A stretch of DNA of 64,000 nt from Pedobacter arcticus A12 (GCF_000302595.1 NZ_JH947126.1:525223-589222); one strand, 5' to 3'. Shown: positions 29,930 to 39,289, numbered from the stretch's first letter. Numbers and translations: made by a program. The notes: generated from the letters alone by a model not told the origin.

Positions 29930-31018
29930 TTATATTCTTACCGTATCACCTTCGTTTAAACCGTTTAACCCAACGGTTATCACTTTATCGCCAGCCTTAA
30001 TACCGCTTAAAATTTCGGCCTGTCCGTTATAAATATTTCCAACTTTTACGGGTACTTTTTTCGCTTTTCCACCTTCGTCTACCATTAAGTAATCACCTGC
30101 TTCAGATTTCAATAACGCTTTGATAGGTACAGTAGTGGCTTTTGCATTGGTGTACTCTACAATTTTTAAAACCGAAATCATATTAGGTCTAAAGCTTTTT
30201 CTGCTGGGTAATTTGGCCTCTACATTAAAGCTTCTGCTCATTGGATCAATGGTTTTTGATGCAAAAGAAATTTTTGCTTTAACAGAGTCAGCCGCATCTG
30301 GTAAAATCACCAAAACATCGTCGCCTTGGCTAATTTTTCCTGCGTAAGCTTCAGAAACCTGTGCTTTGGCTTTCAGATCATCTGCGTTAACTACTCTAAT
30401 TCCGGGAGCTCCAGGCTGTACCGCTTGGCCTACTTTATAGTCCATTTGATCAATGGTACCAGAAATTGGAGATTTAATTTTATACATAGATGCCTGTTGT
30501 TTTAAAACAGCCATCTGCTTCTCTAAACCTTCTTTTTGAGTTTTAGCATTTAAAAACTGTACTTCGGTACCAATTTTTTGGTCCCATAAGTTTTTCTGAC
30601 GGCCATATAAATTGTTGGCTAAATCTAAAGAAGTCTGTAGCTGCGCTATATTTTGGCGCAATACTGCATCATCAATCTGTGCAAGCACTTGTCCTTTAGA
30701 AACATTTTGACCAATTGTTGCATAAACCTTGGTAATTACACCCATTGCTTCTGGGTTAACCTGCACATTTTGCTCCGCATCAATTTTGCCTTGTATCTCT
30801 ATATAATTTCTAAAAGTGCTAAGCGCTACCGTGTAAATTTCAACATCTTTAGAAACTGCTGTCTTTTGTGTACCAATTTCAGCCTCCAACTCAGCAACCT
30901 GTTCGTTGATTTTAGCCTGCTCCTTTTTTAGTTTTTCCAGCTTTGCTTTTTTATCGTTCGGATTGTTTCCGCAAGCTGCTAAAAACAGAACTAGTGATGC
31001 TATTAATAATTTTTTCAT
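29930..31018 (-). CDS. RND periplasmic adaptor lipoprotein (membrane fusion protein)
   Basis: 362 residues. The signal peptide ends in LAAC, with Cys16 as lipidated residue. A coiled-coil start (KKAKLEKLKKEQAKINEQVAELEAEI-type heptads, about 24-52) precedes a lipoyl/barrel-sandwich domain (PEAMGVITKVYATIGQNVSKGQVLAQID, and KSPISGTIDQMDYKVGQAVQPGAPGIRV) split by an alpha-helical hairpin, then beta-barrel and membrane-proximal domains. It joins the inner-membrane pump to the TolC-like channel. It is 38 bases ahead of the pump gene and 29 bases behind the tolC gene. Confidence 0.93.
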   Translation of the reverse strand: MKKLLIASLVLFLAACGNNPNDKKAKLEKLKKEQAKINEQVAELEAEIGTQKTAVSKDVEIYTVALSTFRNYIEIQGKIDAEQNVQVNPEAMGVITKVYATIGQNVSKGQVLAQIDDAVLRQNIAQLQTSLDLANNLYGRQKNLWDQKIGTEVQFLNAKTQKEGLEKQMAVLKQQASMYKIKSPISGTIDQMDYKVGQAVQPGAPGIRVVNADDLKAKAQVSEAYAGKISQGDDVLVILPDAADSVKAKISFASKTIDPMSRSFNVEAKLPSRKSFRPNMISVLKIVEYTNAKATTVPIKALLKSEAGDYLMVDEGGKAKKVPVKVGNIYNGQAEILSGIKAGDKVITVGLNGLNEGDTVRI

Positions 31019-31047
31019 TGTTTTATATTATTCTAAAATGTGAATCT

Positions 31048-32388
31048 CTATTTAATTAATCCGGTTGCTTTTTCGGTATCTACTTTAGATACCAATGCAT
31101 CATATAATGCGTTGATATAATTGTTCTCTGCTTCTTTAAGCGATGTTTGCGCCTGAGTAACTTCTATGGATGAACCTACACCTTGCTCGTACTTAATTTT
31201 GGTAACCCGTAATACTTCGTTGGCTAAATTCAGATTACTTTGTTGGCTTTCTAAAGAATTTATGCTGTTGGTATAATTGGTAATGCTGTTCTCGATATCG
31301 AAATTGATGGCGTTTTTTGCTTGGAACAGATCGTTTTGTGACTTCTTTACCGCAAACTCAGCTTGTTTTACTTTTTGGTAGCGTTGCCCTCCACTAAAAA
31401 TTGGAACGTTTAGCTGTAAACCAACCAAAACCGAGGGGAAACTTTGATCGTACAGGTCTTTAAAATTATCATTTTGATAGTTATAAGATCCAGAACCAAA
31501 AGCCGACAAGCTTGGTAAATATTGAGACTTATATCTTTTCAAATCTAACTGATTCAATTTTATAGCGGTTTGTGCTAAAGAATATTCAATTCTGTTGGCA
31601 TATGCAGTGCTATCCTTATTAAAAGCAGTTTTATCTAATTTAACATCCTCAATACTGCCAGATAAAACTAAACGATCTGTTACCGGCATTCCCATTTGAA
31701 ACTTCAGTGTAGTAATGCCCAAACCTAAGGAGCGTTCGATATTCTGTTTCTCAGTCAACAGATTGTTGTAGATTACTCTTAAACGATCCGCATCAATTTT
31801 CTCGGCAAAACCATTATCAAATAAAGCTGTAGTTTGATCCAATTGTAGCTTAAGTTGCGAAACATTTGCATTTAGCAAGTCTAACTGTTTGTTACTCACC
31901 AAAACCATATAATATGCCTTGGTAACGGCTACGTTAGTTTCAATCTGTGTTCTGTTAAATGTTTTTTGCGATAATTCTTTATAAGTTTTTGATGCCTGTA
32001 AACCAACCAGATAACTTCCATCGAAAATCAACTGGTTTACTGATGCTCCCAAGGTAGAGTTATATTTTACTCCAAATTTTACCGGAACGTAGGTTCCCGG
32101 CTGATTGAAAAATTCACCTGGTAATAAGGACGTTGGCACTTTAAGAAAGTCTTTCAAGTCAGCCGTTCCACTAATCTGTGGCAAACCTATCCCAATTGTC
32201 TCCTTAACCTTTGCATCGGCTATTTTCTGGTCTATTGCTGCATTTAACATGGTTGTTTGATGCTCGTAAGCATAGGTTACACATTGTTCTAAATTAAAAG
32301 TATAGGTTTTAGGGGTTTCTGTTTGTGCCCATAAACCCAAAACTGTAAAACTTAAAACAGCGGTAAATAACATTGTTTTTGTTTTCAT
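31048..32388 (-). CDS. TolC-family outer-membrane efflux channel
   Basis: 446 residues with a Sec signal peptide ending near LWAQ. Two tandem OEP (outer membrane efflux protein) repeats: the first begins YTFNLEQCVTYAYEHQTTMLNAAID, the second includes VGLQLNVPIFSGGQRYQKVKQAEFAVKKSQ, the usual strand-and-helix signature. It forms the trimeric outer-membrane exit duct for the RND pump. The gene starts immediately after the tetR stop codon with no spacer, so the two are translationally linked. Confidence 0.93.
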   Translation of the reverse strand: MKTKTMLFTAVLSFTVLGLWAQTETPKTYTFNLEQCVTYAYEHQTTMLNAAIDQKIADAKVKETIGIGLPQISGTADLKDFLKVPTSLLPGEFFNQPGTYVPVKFGVKYNSTLGASVNQLIFDGSYLVGLQASKTYKELSQKTFNRTQIETNVAVTKAYYMVLVSNKQLDLLNANVSQLKLQLDQTTALFDNGFAEKIDADRLRVIYNNLLTEKQNIERSLGLGITTLKFQMGMPVTDRLVLSGSIEDVKLDKTAFNKDSTAYANRIEYSLAQTAIKLNQLDLKRYKSQYLPSLSAFGSGSYNYQNDNFKDLYDQSFPSVLVGLQLNVPIFSGGQRYQKVKQAEFAVKKSQNDLFQAKNAINFDIENSITNYTNSINSLESQQSNLNLANEVLRVTKIKYEQGVGSSIEVTQAQTSLKEAENNYINALYDALVSKVDTEKATGLIK

Positions 32389-33009
32389 TTATATGGCTTC
32401 TTTGCTTCTGTTTGTATAATTGTTAATTAATATATGTCCACTTAATGTGCAAATTCCAAAAAGAAAATGCGTGGTAAGTTCCTCTATCACTTGGTATAAA
32501 CTGTATTTCCCGCTCCTTACCAAATCAGACTGAAAAACCCAGTTGATATGCGCCACACGGGCTGTTGCTAGAATATCTACGTTTATGTCGCTTCTAAAAA
32601 TATTTTCTCTAATACCCCGCTCTAATCCAGCTTTCACCAAACTGTAAATCCGCACTTCATGAAAATTCATCATCATTTTATACGCTTCGTTATGATATTT
32701 TTCTAAATCGTAAAACACAATAGGATTAATTGCAGACAGCATTTCTTTCAAAAAATCCATAACCAAGAAAATCTCATCAATTGCATTCTCCGCTTTAGCG
32801 TGGCATTCGTTTATATTACACTCATCTTTGATCAGCATATTCGAAACCATGTTCAGCACCAACTCATTCTTATCTTTAAAGTTTGCGTAAATGGTTTTTT
32901 TACTGATGCTCAAGTGCTTTGCAATATCATCCATGGTAACGCTTCGCATCCCAAACTTCATGAACAACTTCTCTGCTTCATCTAAAATGTAATTATCAAC
33001 TTTCACCAT
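32389..33009 (-). CDS. TetR/AcrR-family regulator of the efflux operon
   Basis: 206 residues. The N-terminal helix-turn-helix (about 8-55) reads AEKLFMKFGMRSVTMDDIAKHLSISKKTIYANFKDKNELV, with the TetR recognition helix. The rest is a variable helical ligand-binding domain. It is the first gene of the operon, and the 30-bp inverted repeat that overlaps its promoter is its likely operator, giving autorepression and control of the pump. The inducer is unknown. Confidence 0.9.
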   Translation of the reverse strand: MVKVDNYILDEAEKLFMKFGMRSVTMDDIAKHLSISKKTIYANFKDKNELVLNMVSNMLIKDECNINECHAKAENAIDEIFLVMDFLKEMLSAINPIVFYDLEKYHNEAYKMMMNFHEVRIYSLVKAGLERGIRENIFRSDINVDILATARVAHINWVFQSDLVRSGKYSLYQVIEELTTHFLFGICTLSGHILINNYTNRSKEAI

Positions 33010-33027
33010 GCGTTATTTATTTCGGCG

Positions 33028-33065
33028 TAAAACTATGGAAACTTTTTTCATTCCCAAAGTTTCCA
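33028..33065 (-). promoter_or_regulatory. Efflux operon promoter with overlapping TetR-type operator
   Basis: A perfect 10-10-10 inverted repeat, TGGAAACTTT (33036-33045) and AAAGTTTCCA (33056-33065), lies 27 bases upstream of the tetR start. On the minus strand TTTG (33058-33055) and TAGTTTTA (33035-33028) are separated by exactly 19 bases, matching TTTG-N19-TAnnTTTG except for the final base. The operator therefore covers the whole promoter spacer and the -33 box, an arrangement suited to repression by steric block. Confidence 0.65.
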
Positions 33066-33151
33066 AGAAAATAAATTACATTACAATTACGCTGTTTAAG
33101 CGATAATCGCTACAAAACCTCAAACAAAGTTTACAAAGCCACTCATTTTTG

Positions 33152-33159
33152 TATTTTTG
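33152..33159 (+). promoter_or_regulatory. Candidate purB promoter (-7 element)
   Basis: TATTTTTG is an exact TAnnTTTG match ending 16 bases before the purB ATG, implying a 5' leader of about 10 bases. No convincing -33 TTTG is found at 19-21 bases upstream. Confidence 0.45.
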
Positions 33160-33175
33160 CGTACAAAAAAACACA

Positions 33176-34519
33176 ATGAACATTTCGACTTTAAATGCTA
33201 TTTCTCCTATAGACGGACGCTACCACCAACAAACTGCAGATTTAGGTGCTTATTTTTCTGAAGCTGCTTTAATTAAATACAGAATATTTGTTGAGGTTGA
33301 ATACTTTATTGCGCTTTGCGAATTGCCATTACCTGCATTAAAAGGATTAGCTCAATATAACTTTGACGCAATTAGATTAGCCATAAACGACCTTAGTGAA
33401 GAAGATATTTTAGCGGTAAAAGAAATTGAAAAAACAACAAACCACGATGTTAAAGCAGTTGAATATTTTATCAAACGAAAATTCGACGAATTAGGCTTAT
33501 CTGAATATAAGGAGTATATCCATTTCGGTTTAACCTCACAAGATATAAACAATACCGCAATTCCTTATTCATTTAAAGCGGGAATGATGGTTACTTATTA
33601 CCCACAACTACAGGAGCTGGTAAATATCCTAACTGATCTTGCAAAAGAATGGAAGCATATTTCTATGCTTGCACATACGCATGGCCAGCCTGCATCTCCT
33701 ACCCGTTTAGGTAAAGAAGTAATGGTTTTTGTTGAACGATTAGAAAACCAGATCGAACTTTTAAAAGCAATTCCTTACGGTGCGAAATTTGGTGGCGCAA
33801 CGGGAAACTTTAATGCGCACCACGTAGCTTTTCCTTTAATTAACTGGAAAAATTTTGGAAACAACTTTGTCGACAAAAAATTAAACCTTAAACGTTTACA
33901 AAATACCACCCAAATTGAGCACTATGATTATATGGCTGCACAGTTTGATGGTTTAAAGAGAATAAACAACATTATTTTAGACTTAAACCGTGATTTTTGG
34001 ACTTATATTTCCATGAACTACTTTAAGCAGAAAATCAAAGAAGGCGAAGTTGGTTCGTCTGCAATGCCTCATAAAGTAAATCCAATTGATTTTGAGAACT
34101 CGGAAGGAAATATTGGAATTGCGAATGCTCTTTTTGAGCACTTGGCGGCTAAGTTACCGGTGAGCAGGATGCAACGTGATTTAACAGATTCTACCGTTTT
34201 AAGAAATATCGGGGTGCCAATTGCACACACCATCATCGCATTAAAATCAACCATAAAGGGATTAAATAAACTATTGCTTAACCAAAAAGAAATCCAAGCA
34301 GATCTGGAAAACAACTGGGCAGTAGTTGCCGAAGCTATACAAACCGTATTGCGACGAGAAAACTATCCAAATCCTTACGAAGCATTGAAAGATTTAACGC
34401 GTACCAACACACAGATAAATGCACAGGTGATGAGCGATTTTATAGAAACCTTAGCTGTAAGCGATAGTATAAAAATGGAGTTAAAAGCAATTTCACCATC
34501 AAATTATACGGGAATTTAA
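33176..34519 (+). CDS. purB: Adenylosuccinate lyase
   Basis: 447 residues. Catalyses two beta-eliminations in purine synthesis: SAICAR to AICAR and adenylosuccinate to AMP. The fumarase/aspartase-superfamily signature SSAMPHKVNPIDFEN is present, with the mobile catalytic Ser loop just before it, as are FGLTSQDINNTA and MLAHTHGQPASPTRLGKE. Length and motifs match the E. coli-type (longer) PurB group. ATG 33176 was preferred over the in-frame TTG at 33149 because it precedes the conserved MNISTLNAISPIDGRY start. Confidence 0.96.
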   Translation: MNISTLNAISPIDGRYHQQTADLGAYFSEAALIKYRIFVEVEYFIALCELPLPALKGLAQYNFDAIRLAINDLSEEDILAVKEIEKTTNHDVKAVEYFIKRKFDELGLSEYKEYIHFGLTSQDINNTAIPYSFKAGMMVTYYPQLQELVNILTDLAKEWKHISMLAHTHGQPASPTRLGKEVMVFVERLENQIELLKAIPYGAKFGGATGNFNAHHVAFPLINWKNFGNNFVDKKLNLKRLQNTTQIEHYDYMAAQFDGLKRINNIILDLNRDFWTYISMNYFKQKIKEGEVGSSAMPHKVNPIDFENSEGNIGIANALFEHLAAKLPVSRMQRDLTDSTVLRNIGVPIAHTIIALKSTIKGLNKLLLNQKEIQADLENNWAVVAEAIQTVLRRENYPNPYEALKDLTRTNTQINAQVMSDFIETLAVSDSIKMELKAISPSNYTGI

Positions 34520-34601
34520 AAAAGTCATCAAGAGGTAAAAACAGGTTAAGGCATGCATTGTTTATCGTAATGATAAGTACTTTTACAAAAAAAAGCATAA
34601 A

Positions 34602-35153
34602 ATGAATATCACAGTATATACAGAGTCAACACCGAACCCAGCAACAATGAAGTTTATTGTAAATAAGCTTTTGATTAATGGCAGTGTAGATTTCGCAACT
34701 AAAGAAAGTGCCGAACACTCTAAATTTGCATCTGAGCTTTATAAATTCAATTTTGTTAACGGTGTATTTTTTGCAAGTAATTTTGTAACTGTTACCAAAA
34801 CAGAAGACGCTGACTGGGCGGATATTGAACCTTTATTGAAGGAGTTTGTAAAAGGAGCCATCGAATCTGAATACGCCGTACAGGATAAAGAACAAGAGGA
34901 AGATCTGGATTTCCAAGGAACAGAAACAGAGATAAAGATTCAGCAGATTTTGAACGATTATGTAAGGCCAGCTGTTGAGCAAGATGGCGGTGCAATTACG
35001 TATAGATCTTATGTTGACGGAATTGTAACCGTAGAACTTAGAGGTTCTTGCAGTGGTTGCCCTTCTTCAACCATCACGCTTAAATCTGGTATACAAAGTT
35101 TGTTGCAGAGAATGATTCCGGAGGTTAAAGAAGTAGTTTCTGAAGCTTTATAA
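34602..35153 (+). CDS. NifU/Nfu-family iron-sulfur cluster carrier
   Basis: 183 residues. An N-terminal Nfu_N domain (about 1-90, starting VYTESTPNPATMKFIVNK) is joined to a C-terminal NifU domain (about 105-180) with the cluster-binding CSGCPSS motif. Such proteins carry Fe-S clusters to apo-targets, which in this window would include the NuoB cluster. It follows purB by 82 bases, a gap without a recognised terminator, so it may be co-transcribed; its own terminator lies 20 bases downstream. Confidence 0.9.
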   Translation: MNITVYTESTPNPATMKFIVNKLLINGSVDFATKESAEHSKFASELYKFNFVNGVFFASNFVTVTKTEDADWADIEPLLKEFVKGAIESEYAVQDKEQEEDLDFQGTETEIKIQQILNDYVRPAVEQDGGAITYRSYVDGIVTVELRGSCSGCPSSTITLKSGIQSLLQRMIPEVKEVVSEAL

Positions 35154-35173
35154 TCGGTAAATAAAAACCACAG

Positions 35174-35211
35174 AAAAGGTCCTGAGAATTTAATTTCAGG
35201 ACCTTTTTTTT
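35174..35211 (+). terminator. Intrinsic terminator after nfu
   Basis: AAAAGGTCCTGA and TCAGGACCTTTT (35174-35185 and 35196-35207) pair over 12 bp with a 10-base loop and run straight into a T-tract. Confidence 0.88.
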
Positions 35212-35414
35212 GTTCCGAAAAAAGTAGACCTATAGTGTATTTTAGATTAGTTTGGCAACGTAAAAGTCTAGTTTTTACAGAAACAACCCCCAACAAAACC
35301 ACATCTATACATTAACAGGCCATCTTTTAGCCTCAATTCACATCGATGATTTTTTATAGATTTCGGGATAAAAAAAACCAGATATTTTATCAAATTAAAC
35401 TTATTTTAGACGGC

Positions 35415-35432
35415 GATTATCAAGTGATAATC
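35415..35432 (+). promoter_or_regulatory. Short hairpin in the leader of the amino-acid permease
   Basis: GATTATC-AAGT-GATAATC is a 7-bp perfect stem with a 4-base loop, ending 20 bases before the permease ATG. A TATTTTAG upstream (35402-35409) resembles a -7 element, so the hairpin would lie in the 5' leader. It could be an operator or a translational control structure. The rest of 35212-35410 shows nothing recognisable. Confidence 0.3.
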
Positions 35433-35452
35433 TTAAAATCAACATCCCTAAA

Positions 35453-36970
35453 ATGAGTCTATTCATAAAAAAGTCAATCAACCAACTGTTGCTAGATGCG
35501 GCAGAATCGGAAAAAAGTTTAAAAAGGACTCTTTCGGCCAGTTCTTTGGTTGCCTTAGGAATTGGAGCTATTATTGGCGCTGGTTTATTTGTTAGAACCG
35601 CTTCTGCAGCTGCACAACACGCCGGACCAGCTGTAACAATAGGTTTTATAGTTGCTTCAATTGGTTGTGCCTTGGCCGGACTTTGCTATGCAGAACTTTC
35701 CTCCTCTATTCCAATTGCAGGAAGTGCATACACTTACAGTTACGCTACAATGGGCGAACTGGTTGCCTGGATTATCGGTTGGGATTTGATTTTAGAGTAT
35801 GCCGTAGGTGCTGCAACAGTTGGTATTGCCTGGACAGAGTATCTGAATAACTTATTGGTTACCGTTGTGGGTGTAAAACCCATACCTTTTGAACTTAGTC
35901 ATTCGCCTTTTGAAACCAGTTTAGACGGTTTACGTACCGGCTTTATAAACTTACCTGCCTTATTTATTGTAACGATGCTTACGCTTTTGCTGATTAAAGG
36001 AACGCAAGAATCTGCATTGGTTAACGGTATTATTGTGGTGGTAAAGGTTTCTATCGTAATATTAATTATTGTTATTGGCTGGGGATTTATAAATCCTGCG
36101 AACCACACTCCTTATATCCCAGCAGCAAGTACCTACACCGACACACAGGGAGTTACTTATGATTATGGAGGTATTATGGGAATTTTAGGTGCCGCAGGTG
36201 TAGTTTTCTTTGCGTTTATCGGGTTCGATGCGGTAAGTACAACAGCTCAGGAAGCAAAAAATCCAAAACGCGATATGCCGATAGGTATTTTGGGCTCCTT
36301 GGTAATCTGTACTATTTTATATGTTTTGTTTGGACACGTATTAACAGGCGTTGCAACTGTAGAAGATTTTAGAACTACCGGAAAAGAAGCTTCTGTAGCT
36401 TTCGCAATTAATAAATACATGATAGGTTATACGTGGCTTGGCCAGGCCGTAACTGTAGCTATATTATTTGGATTTTCATCCGTTATCTTAGTAATGCTTT
36501 TAGGGCAATCTCGAGTTTTTTACGCCATGAGTGCTGATGGATTAATGCCTAAAATGTTCAGTGATTTACATCCGAAATATAAAACGCCTTATAAAGCCAA
36601 TTTGATGATTTTGGTTTTGGTAGGTCTATTTGCAGCTTTTGTTCCGGGTGATATTGTTGGCGACATGACAAGTATAGGTACATTGTTCGCGTTTATGCTA
36701 GTTTGTGCAGCGGTTATTATCCTTAGAAAAACCAATCCAGATTTACCTCGACAATTTAAAACGCCTTGGGTTCCGTTTGTTCCAATTGCAGGGATAATTG
36801 TTTGTGGAGCTATGATTTACGGTTTAGGATGGATCAACTGGTTACGATTGTTTATATGGCTATTGATAGGCTTAATTATTTATTTTGTTTACAGCAAAAA
36901 GCATTCAAAATTGCAAAAAGGAATTTTAGTTGACCCTAAAGATCCACCAGCACCAAAAATCGAAGAATAA
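35453..36970 (+). CDS. APC-family amino-acid permease
   Basis: 505 residues with about 12 membrane helices. SLVALGIGAIIGAGLFVRTASAAAQHAGPAV is the conserved helix-1 unwound segment (GAIIGAGLF) where substrate binds, followed by CALAGLCYAELSSSIPIAGSAYTYSYATMGELVAWIIGWDL. GFIGFDAVSTTAQEAKNPKRDMPIGI is helix 6 with the expected loop. These features point to the cationic-amino-acid/YfnA-type subgroup of APC permeases, but specificity cannot be fixed from sequence. Its terminator is shared with the convergent nnr gene. Confidence 0.92.
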   Translation: MSLFIKKSINQLLLDAAESEKSLKRTLSASSLVALGIGAIIGAGLFVRTASAAAQHAGPAVTIGFIVASIGCALAGLCYAELSSSIPIAGSAYTYSYATMGELVAWIIGWDLILEYAVGAATVGIAWTEYLNNLLVTVVGVKPIPFELSHSPFETSLDGLRTGFINLPALFIVTMLTLLLIKGTQESALVNGIIVVVKVSIVILIIVIGWGFINPANHTPYIPAASTYTDTQGVTYDYGGIMGILGAAGVVFFAFIGFDAVSTTAQEAKNPKRDMPIGILGSLVICTILYVLFGHVLTGVATVEDFRTTGKEASVAFAINKYMIGYTWLGQAVTVAILFGFSSVILVMLLGQSRVFYAMSADGLMPKMFSDLHPKYKTPYKANLMILVLVGLFAAFVPGDIVGDMTSIGTLFAFMLVCAAVIILRKTNPDLPRQFKTPWVPFVPIAGIIVCGAMIYGLGWINWLRLFIWLLIGLIIYFVYSKKHSKLQKGILVDPKDPPAPKIEE

Positions 36971-36977
36971 TCATATA

Positions 36978-37017
36978 AAAAACCAGAGGCTTCCAAACTA
37001 GGAAGCCTCTGGTTTTT
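36978..37017. terminator. Bidirectional terminator between the permease and nnr
   Basis: A perfect 17-bp stem, AAAAACCAGAGGCTTCC with its complement (36978-36994 and 37001-37017), a 6-base loop and T/A runs on both sides. Confidence 0.88.
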
Positions 37018-37026
37018 AACAAGGTT

Positions 37027-38520
37027 TTATTTCAGAAAAAATTCCCTCAGTGCGTAGGGCAGTTGTTTTATTAAAACACTAGCGGGTACTACATACATTT
37101 TTTGTGCAAGCTGTTCTCCCACAAATCCGTGGGTAAATACAGCCAATTGTACTGCTCTTTCCACCTCATAACCTTGAGAAAGCATACTTGTAATCATTCC
37201 TGTTAAAGCATCGCCCATACCACCACTTGCCATTGCTGGCGAACCAGACGAATTGAAATAACAGATCCCTTCTGGCGTAAAAATCATGGTATATCTGTTC
37301 TTTAAAACGATATATACTTTTAATGTTACCGATTGCTGTAATGCAGTTTCTATGCGTTTCCACCAACTGTCATGCGTTCCAAACAAGCGATCAAACTCTT
37401 TCATATGTGGTGTAAACACCGATTTTTCTGGCACCTGCTTGATCAAATCTTGGTTTTCACTGATAAGATTGATCGCATCAGCATCAATTACCATTGGCTT
37501 TTTAAAGTTTTTCAACACGGTTTTCAAAAGCGATAGACTTTCTTCACCAGTGCCCAAACCGGGACCAATTCCAACGGTTTTAAATTTATTCCAATCTAAC
37601 GTTTCATATTGCTGGCGGTTAGTAAACATCGCTTCGGGGAGGCGACAGTTTAACGATTGCAAACCACTGTGTGGAATCATGGCTGTTGTTAAACCAGCGC
37701 CACATTTAACGCAAGCTTCGGCCGCAATTAATGCAGCACCCATAGTATCATCACTACCTGCAATTATTAACGCATGTCCTAACAGTCCTTTATGTTCAAA
37801 CGGTTGACGAGCTTTGATAAAGCGTTGCACACCACCTTTCCACAGCCAATAAAACGGAGAACTGGTGCTTTGTATAAAATTTTCATCTAAACCAATGTTG
37901 GCTACCTTCCACTCTTTGATATAAGCGCTAGAAATCGGTAATAAAAAATTGAGTTTGGGTCTTTGAAAGGTGATGGTAAAGTCGGATTTTACAATCACAT
38001 CATCAAACAGTTCGCCTTCGCAAGGCATTCCTGTTGGCACATCTACGGCAATCCGATAGCCAGAAAACTGATTAATTTTTTTGACCAAGTTACGCCATTC
38101 TCCTGTTAAAGCCTTATTTAAGCCAGAGCCTAATAAGGCATCTATTAAAAAATCAGCTTCTAAAAATTCGATATCACTAGCTTGTTTCAGGTAAAAAATC
38201 GAAACATCTTTTTCCTGCAAACGCTCAAGATTTAAGTCAAAATCTTCGCTGGATTTTTCTGTAAAATCTGCTATAAAGGTCTGTATCTGATGATAACCTT
38301 CATCAAATAACAACCTCGAGATTACCAATCCATCTCCACCGTTGTTTCCTTTACCACAAAATATTAAAATACTCTTCTTTTTATCCGGAAACTTGTCAGT
38401 AAAAATCTTGGTAAAAGCAACGGCAGCTCTCTCCATCAATTCCGATGACTGCATCGGCTCGCTTTGTATGGTAAAATTATCTGCATCACGCGTTTGAGCA
38501 GCTGTTAGTAGTTTAAGCAT
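37027..38520 (-). CDS. nnr: Bifunctional NAD(P)H-hydrate epimerase and ADP-dependent dehydratase
   Basis: 497 residues, the length of the fused YjeF_N-YjeF_C enzyme. It repairs damaged NAD(P)HX. The N-terminal epimerase domain (about 1-215) shows ILIFCGKGNNGGDGLVISRLL and IDALLGSGLNKALTG. The C-terminal ribokinase-like dehydratase domain (about 235-497) shows GHALIIAGSDDTMGAALIAAEA, VGIGPGLGTGEE and SGSPAMASGGMGDALTGMI with the catalytic Asp. Monocistronic, convergent on the permease. Confidence 0.95.
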   Translation of the reverse strand: MLKLLTAAQTRDADNFTIQSEPMQSSELMERAAVAFTKIFTDKFPDKKKSILIFCGKGNNGGDGLVISRLLFDEGYHQIQTFIADFTEKSSEDFDLNLERLQEKDVSIFYLKQASDIEFLEADFLIDALLGSGLNKALTGEWRNLVKKINQFSGYRIAVDVPTGMPCEGELFDDVIVKSDFTITFQRPKLNFLLPISSAYIKEWKVANIGLDENFIQSTSSPFYWLWKGGVQRFIKARQPFEHKGLLGHALIIAGSDDTMGAALIAAEACVKCGAGLTTAMIPHSGLQSLNCRLPEAMFTNRQQYETLDWNKFKTVGIGPGLGTGEESLSLLKTVLKNFKKPMVIDADAINLISENQDLIKQVPEKSVFTPHMKEFDRLFGTHDSWWKRIETALQQSVTLKVYIVLKNRYTMIFTPEGICYFNSSGSPAMASGGMGDALTGMITSMLSQGYEVERAVQLAVFTHGFVGEQLAQKMYVVPASVLIKQLPYALREFFLK

Positions 38521-38824
38521 ATATTCAGATAATAACCTCTTGAGAATTAAAACTAGTTCTTATTTAGGATTAAAACTTTTTTTTTGAAAGTAAATCGATT
38601 TATAAATCAACTAAATTAATTAAAATTTAGTCCAAAACAAATGCCAAGTTTTGTAGGTAACGTCACATTTACCAAGCATTGAAAAATAATTTTTAAAATG
38701 AGATAAACCACTCATTCTGAAAACACAAAGACAACAAAATTTGTTTTAATTATTGATGATATTATACTTCCCAAAACAAATTCAAAAAACTATTTTGCAA
38801 AATATTTCAAGCTTATTAAATTAT
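38521..38824. other. Intergenic region between divergent nnr and RidA genes
   Basis: About 300 A/T-rich bases that must carry the promoters of both divergent genes. I find no exact TAnnTTTG match, no repeat and no structure. An in-frame ATG at 38756 could lengthen the RidA gene, but the extra residues do not look like the family. Confidence 0.5.
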
Positions 38825-39211
38825 ATGAAAAACAGACAAAATTTCACATCCGGATCTCCATGGGAGGATATTATCGGTTATTGCAGAGCCGTAAAAGTGG
38901 GTAACACCATTGAAATTGCGGGAACAACTGCATCAAAAGATGAAGACGGCAACAGCCTAACAACCATGTACGACCAAACCAAAGCCATTTTAGACAAACT
39001 GACAAAGGTATTGGAAGAGGCCGGTGCTTCTTTGGAAAATGTAGTGAGAACACGGATGTTTTTAACGGATATTAGCCAATGGGAAGAAGCGGCCAAAGCT
39101 CATGGTTTGTTCTTTAAAGATATCAAGCCCGTTACTACAATGGTTGAAGTTTCGAAACTAATAGATCCCGAGATTTTAATAGAAATTGAGATTACAGCAA
39201 TCTTAGGATAA
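38825..39211 (+). CDS. RidA/YjgF-family imine deaminase
   Basis: 128 residues, the normal size. RidA proteins hydrolyse reactive enamine/imine intermediates from PLP enzymes. NFTSGSPWEDIIGYCRAVKVGNTIEIAGTTA is the usual N-terminal strand, and ENVVRTRMFLTDISQWEEAAKAHGLFF contains the conserved Arg of the RTR motif. PVTTMVEVSKLIDPEILIEIEITAI forms the last strand. ATG 38825 is favoured over 38756. The variant PWEDIIGY start suggests a RidA subfamily rather than the archetype, so enzymatic activity should be treated as probable. Confidence 0.85.
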   Translation: MKNRQNFTSGSPWEDIIGYCRAVKVGNTIEIAGTTASKDEDGNSLTTMYDQTKAILDKLTKVLEEAGASLENVVRTRMFLTDISQWEEAAKAHGLFFKDIKPVTTMVEVSKLIDPEILIEIEITAILG

Positions 39212-39217
39212 ATCATT

Positions 39218-39256
39218 GAAAAACCAGTCGCTTTTTTTGTTACCGACTGGTTTTTC
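39218..39256 (+). terminator. Terminator hairpin after the RidA gene
   Basis: GAAAAACCAGTCG and CGACTGGTTTTTC (39218-39230 and 39244-39256) form a 13-bp stem with a T-rich 13-base loop and end in a T-rich tract. Confidence 0.75.
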
Positions 39257-39289
39257 ATTTTTAAAATGTATATAAAAAATCTAAACCCG

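Noticed and set aside
37286-37807. A 173-codon open frame opposite nnr
   Set aside because: Antisense shadow of the dehydratase domain; no start context or family match.
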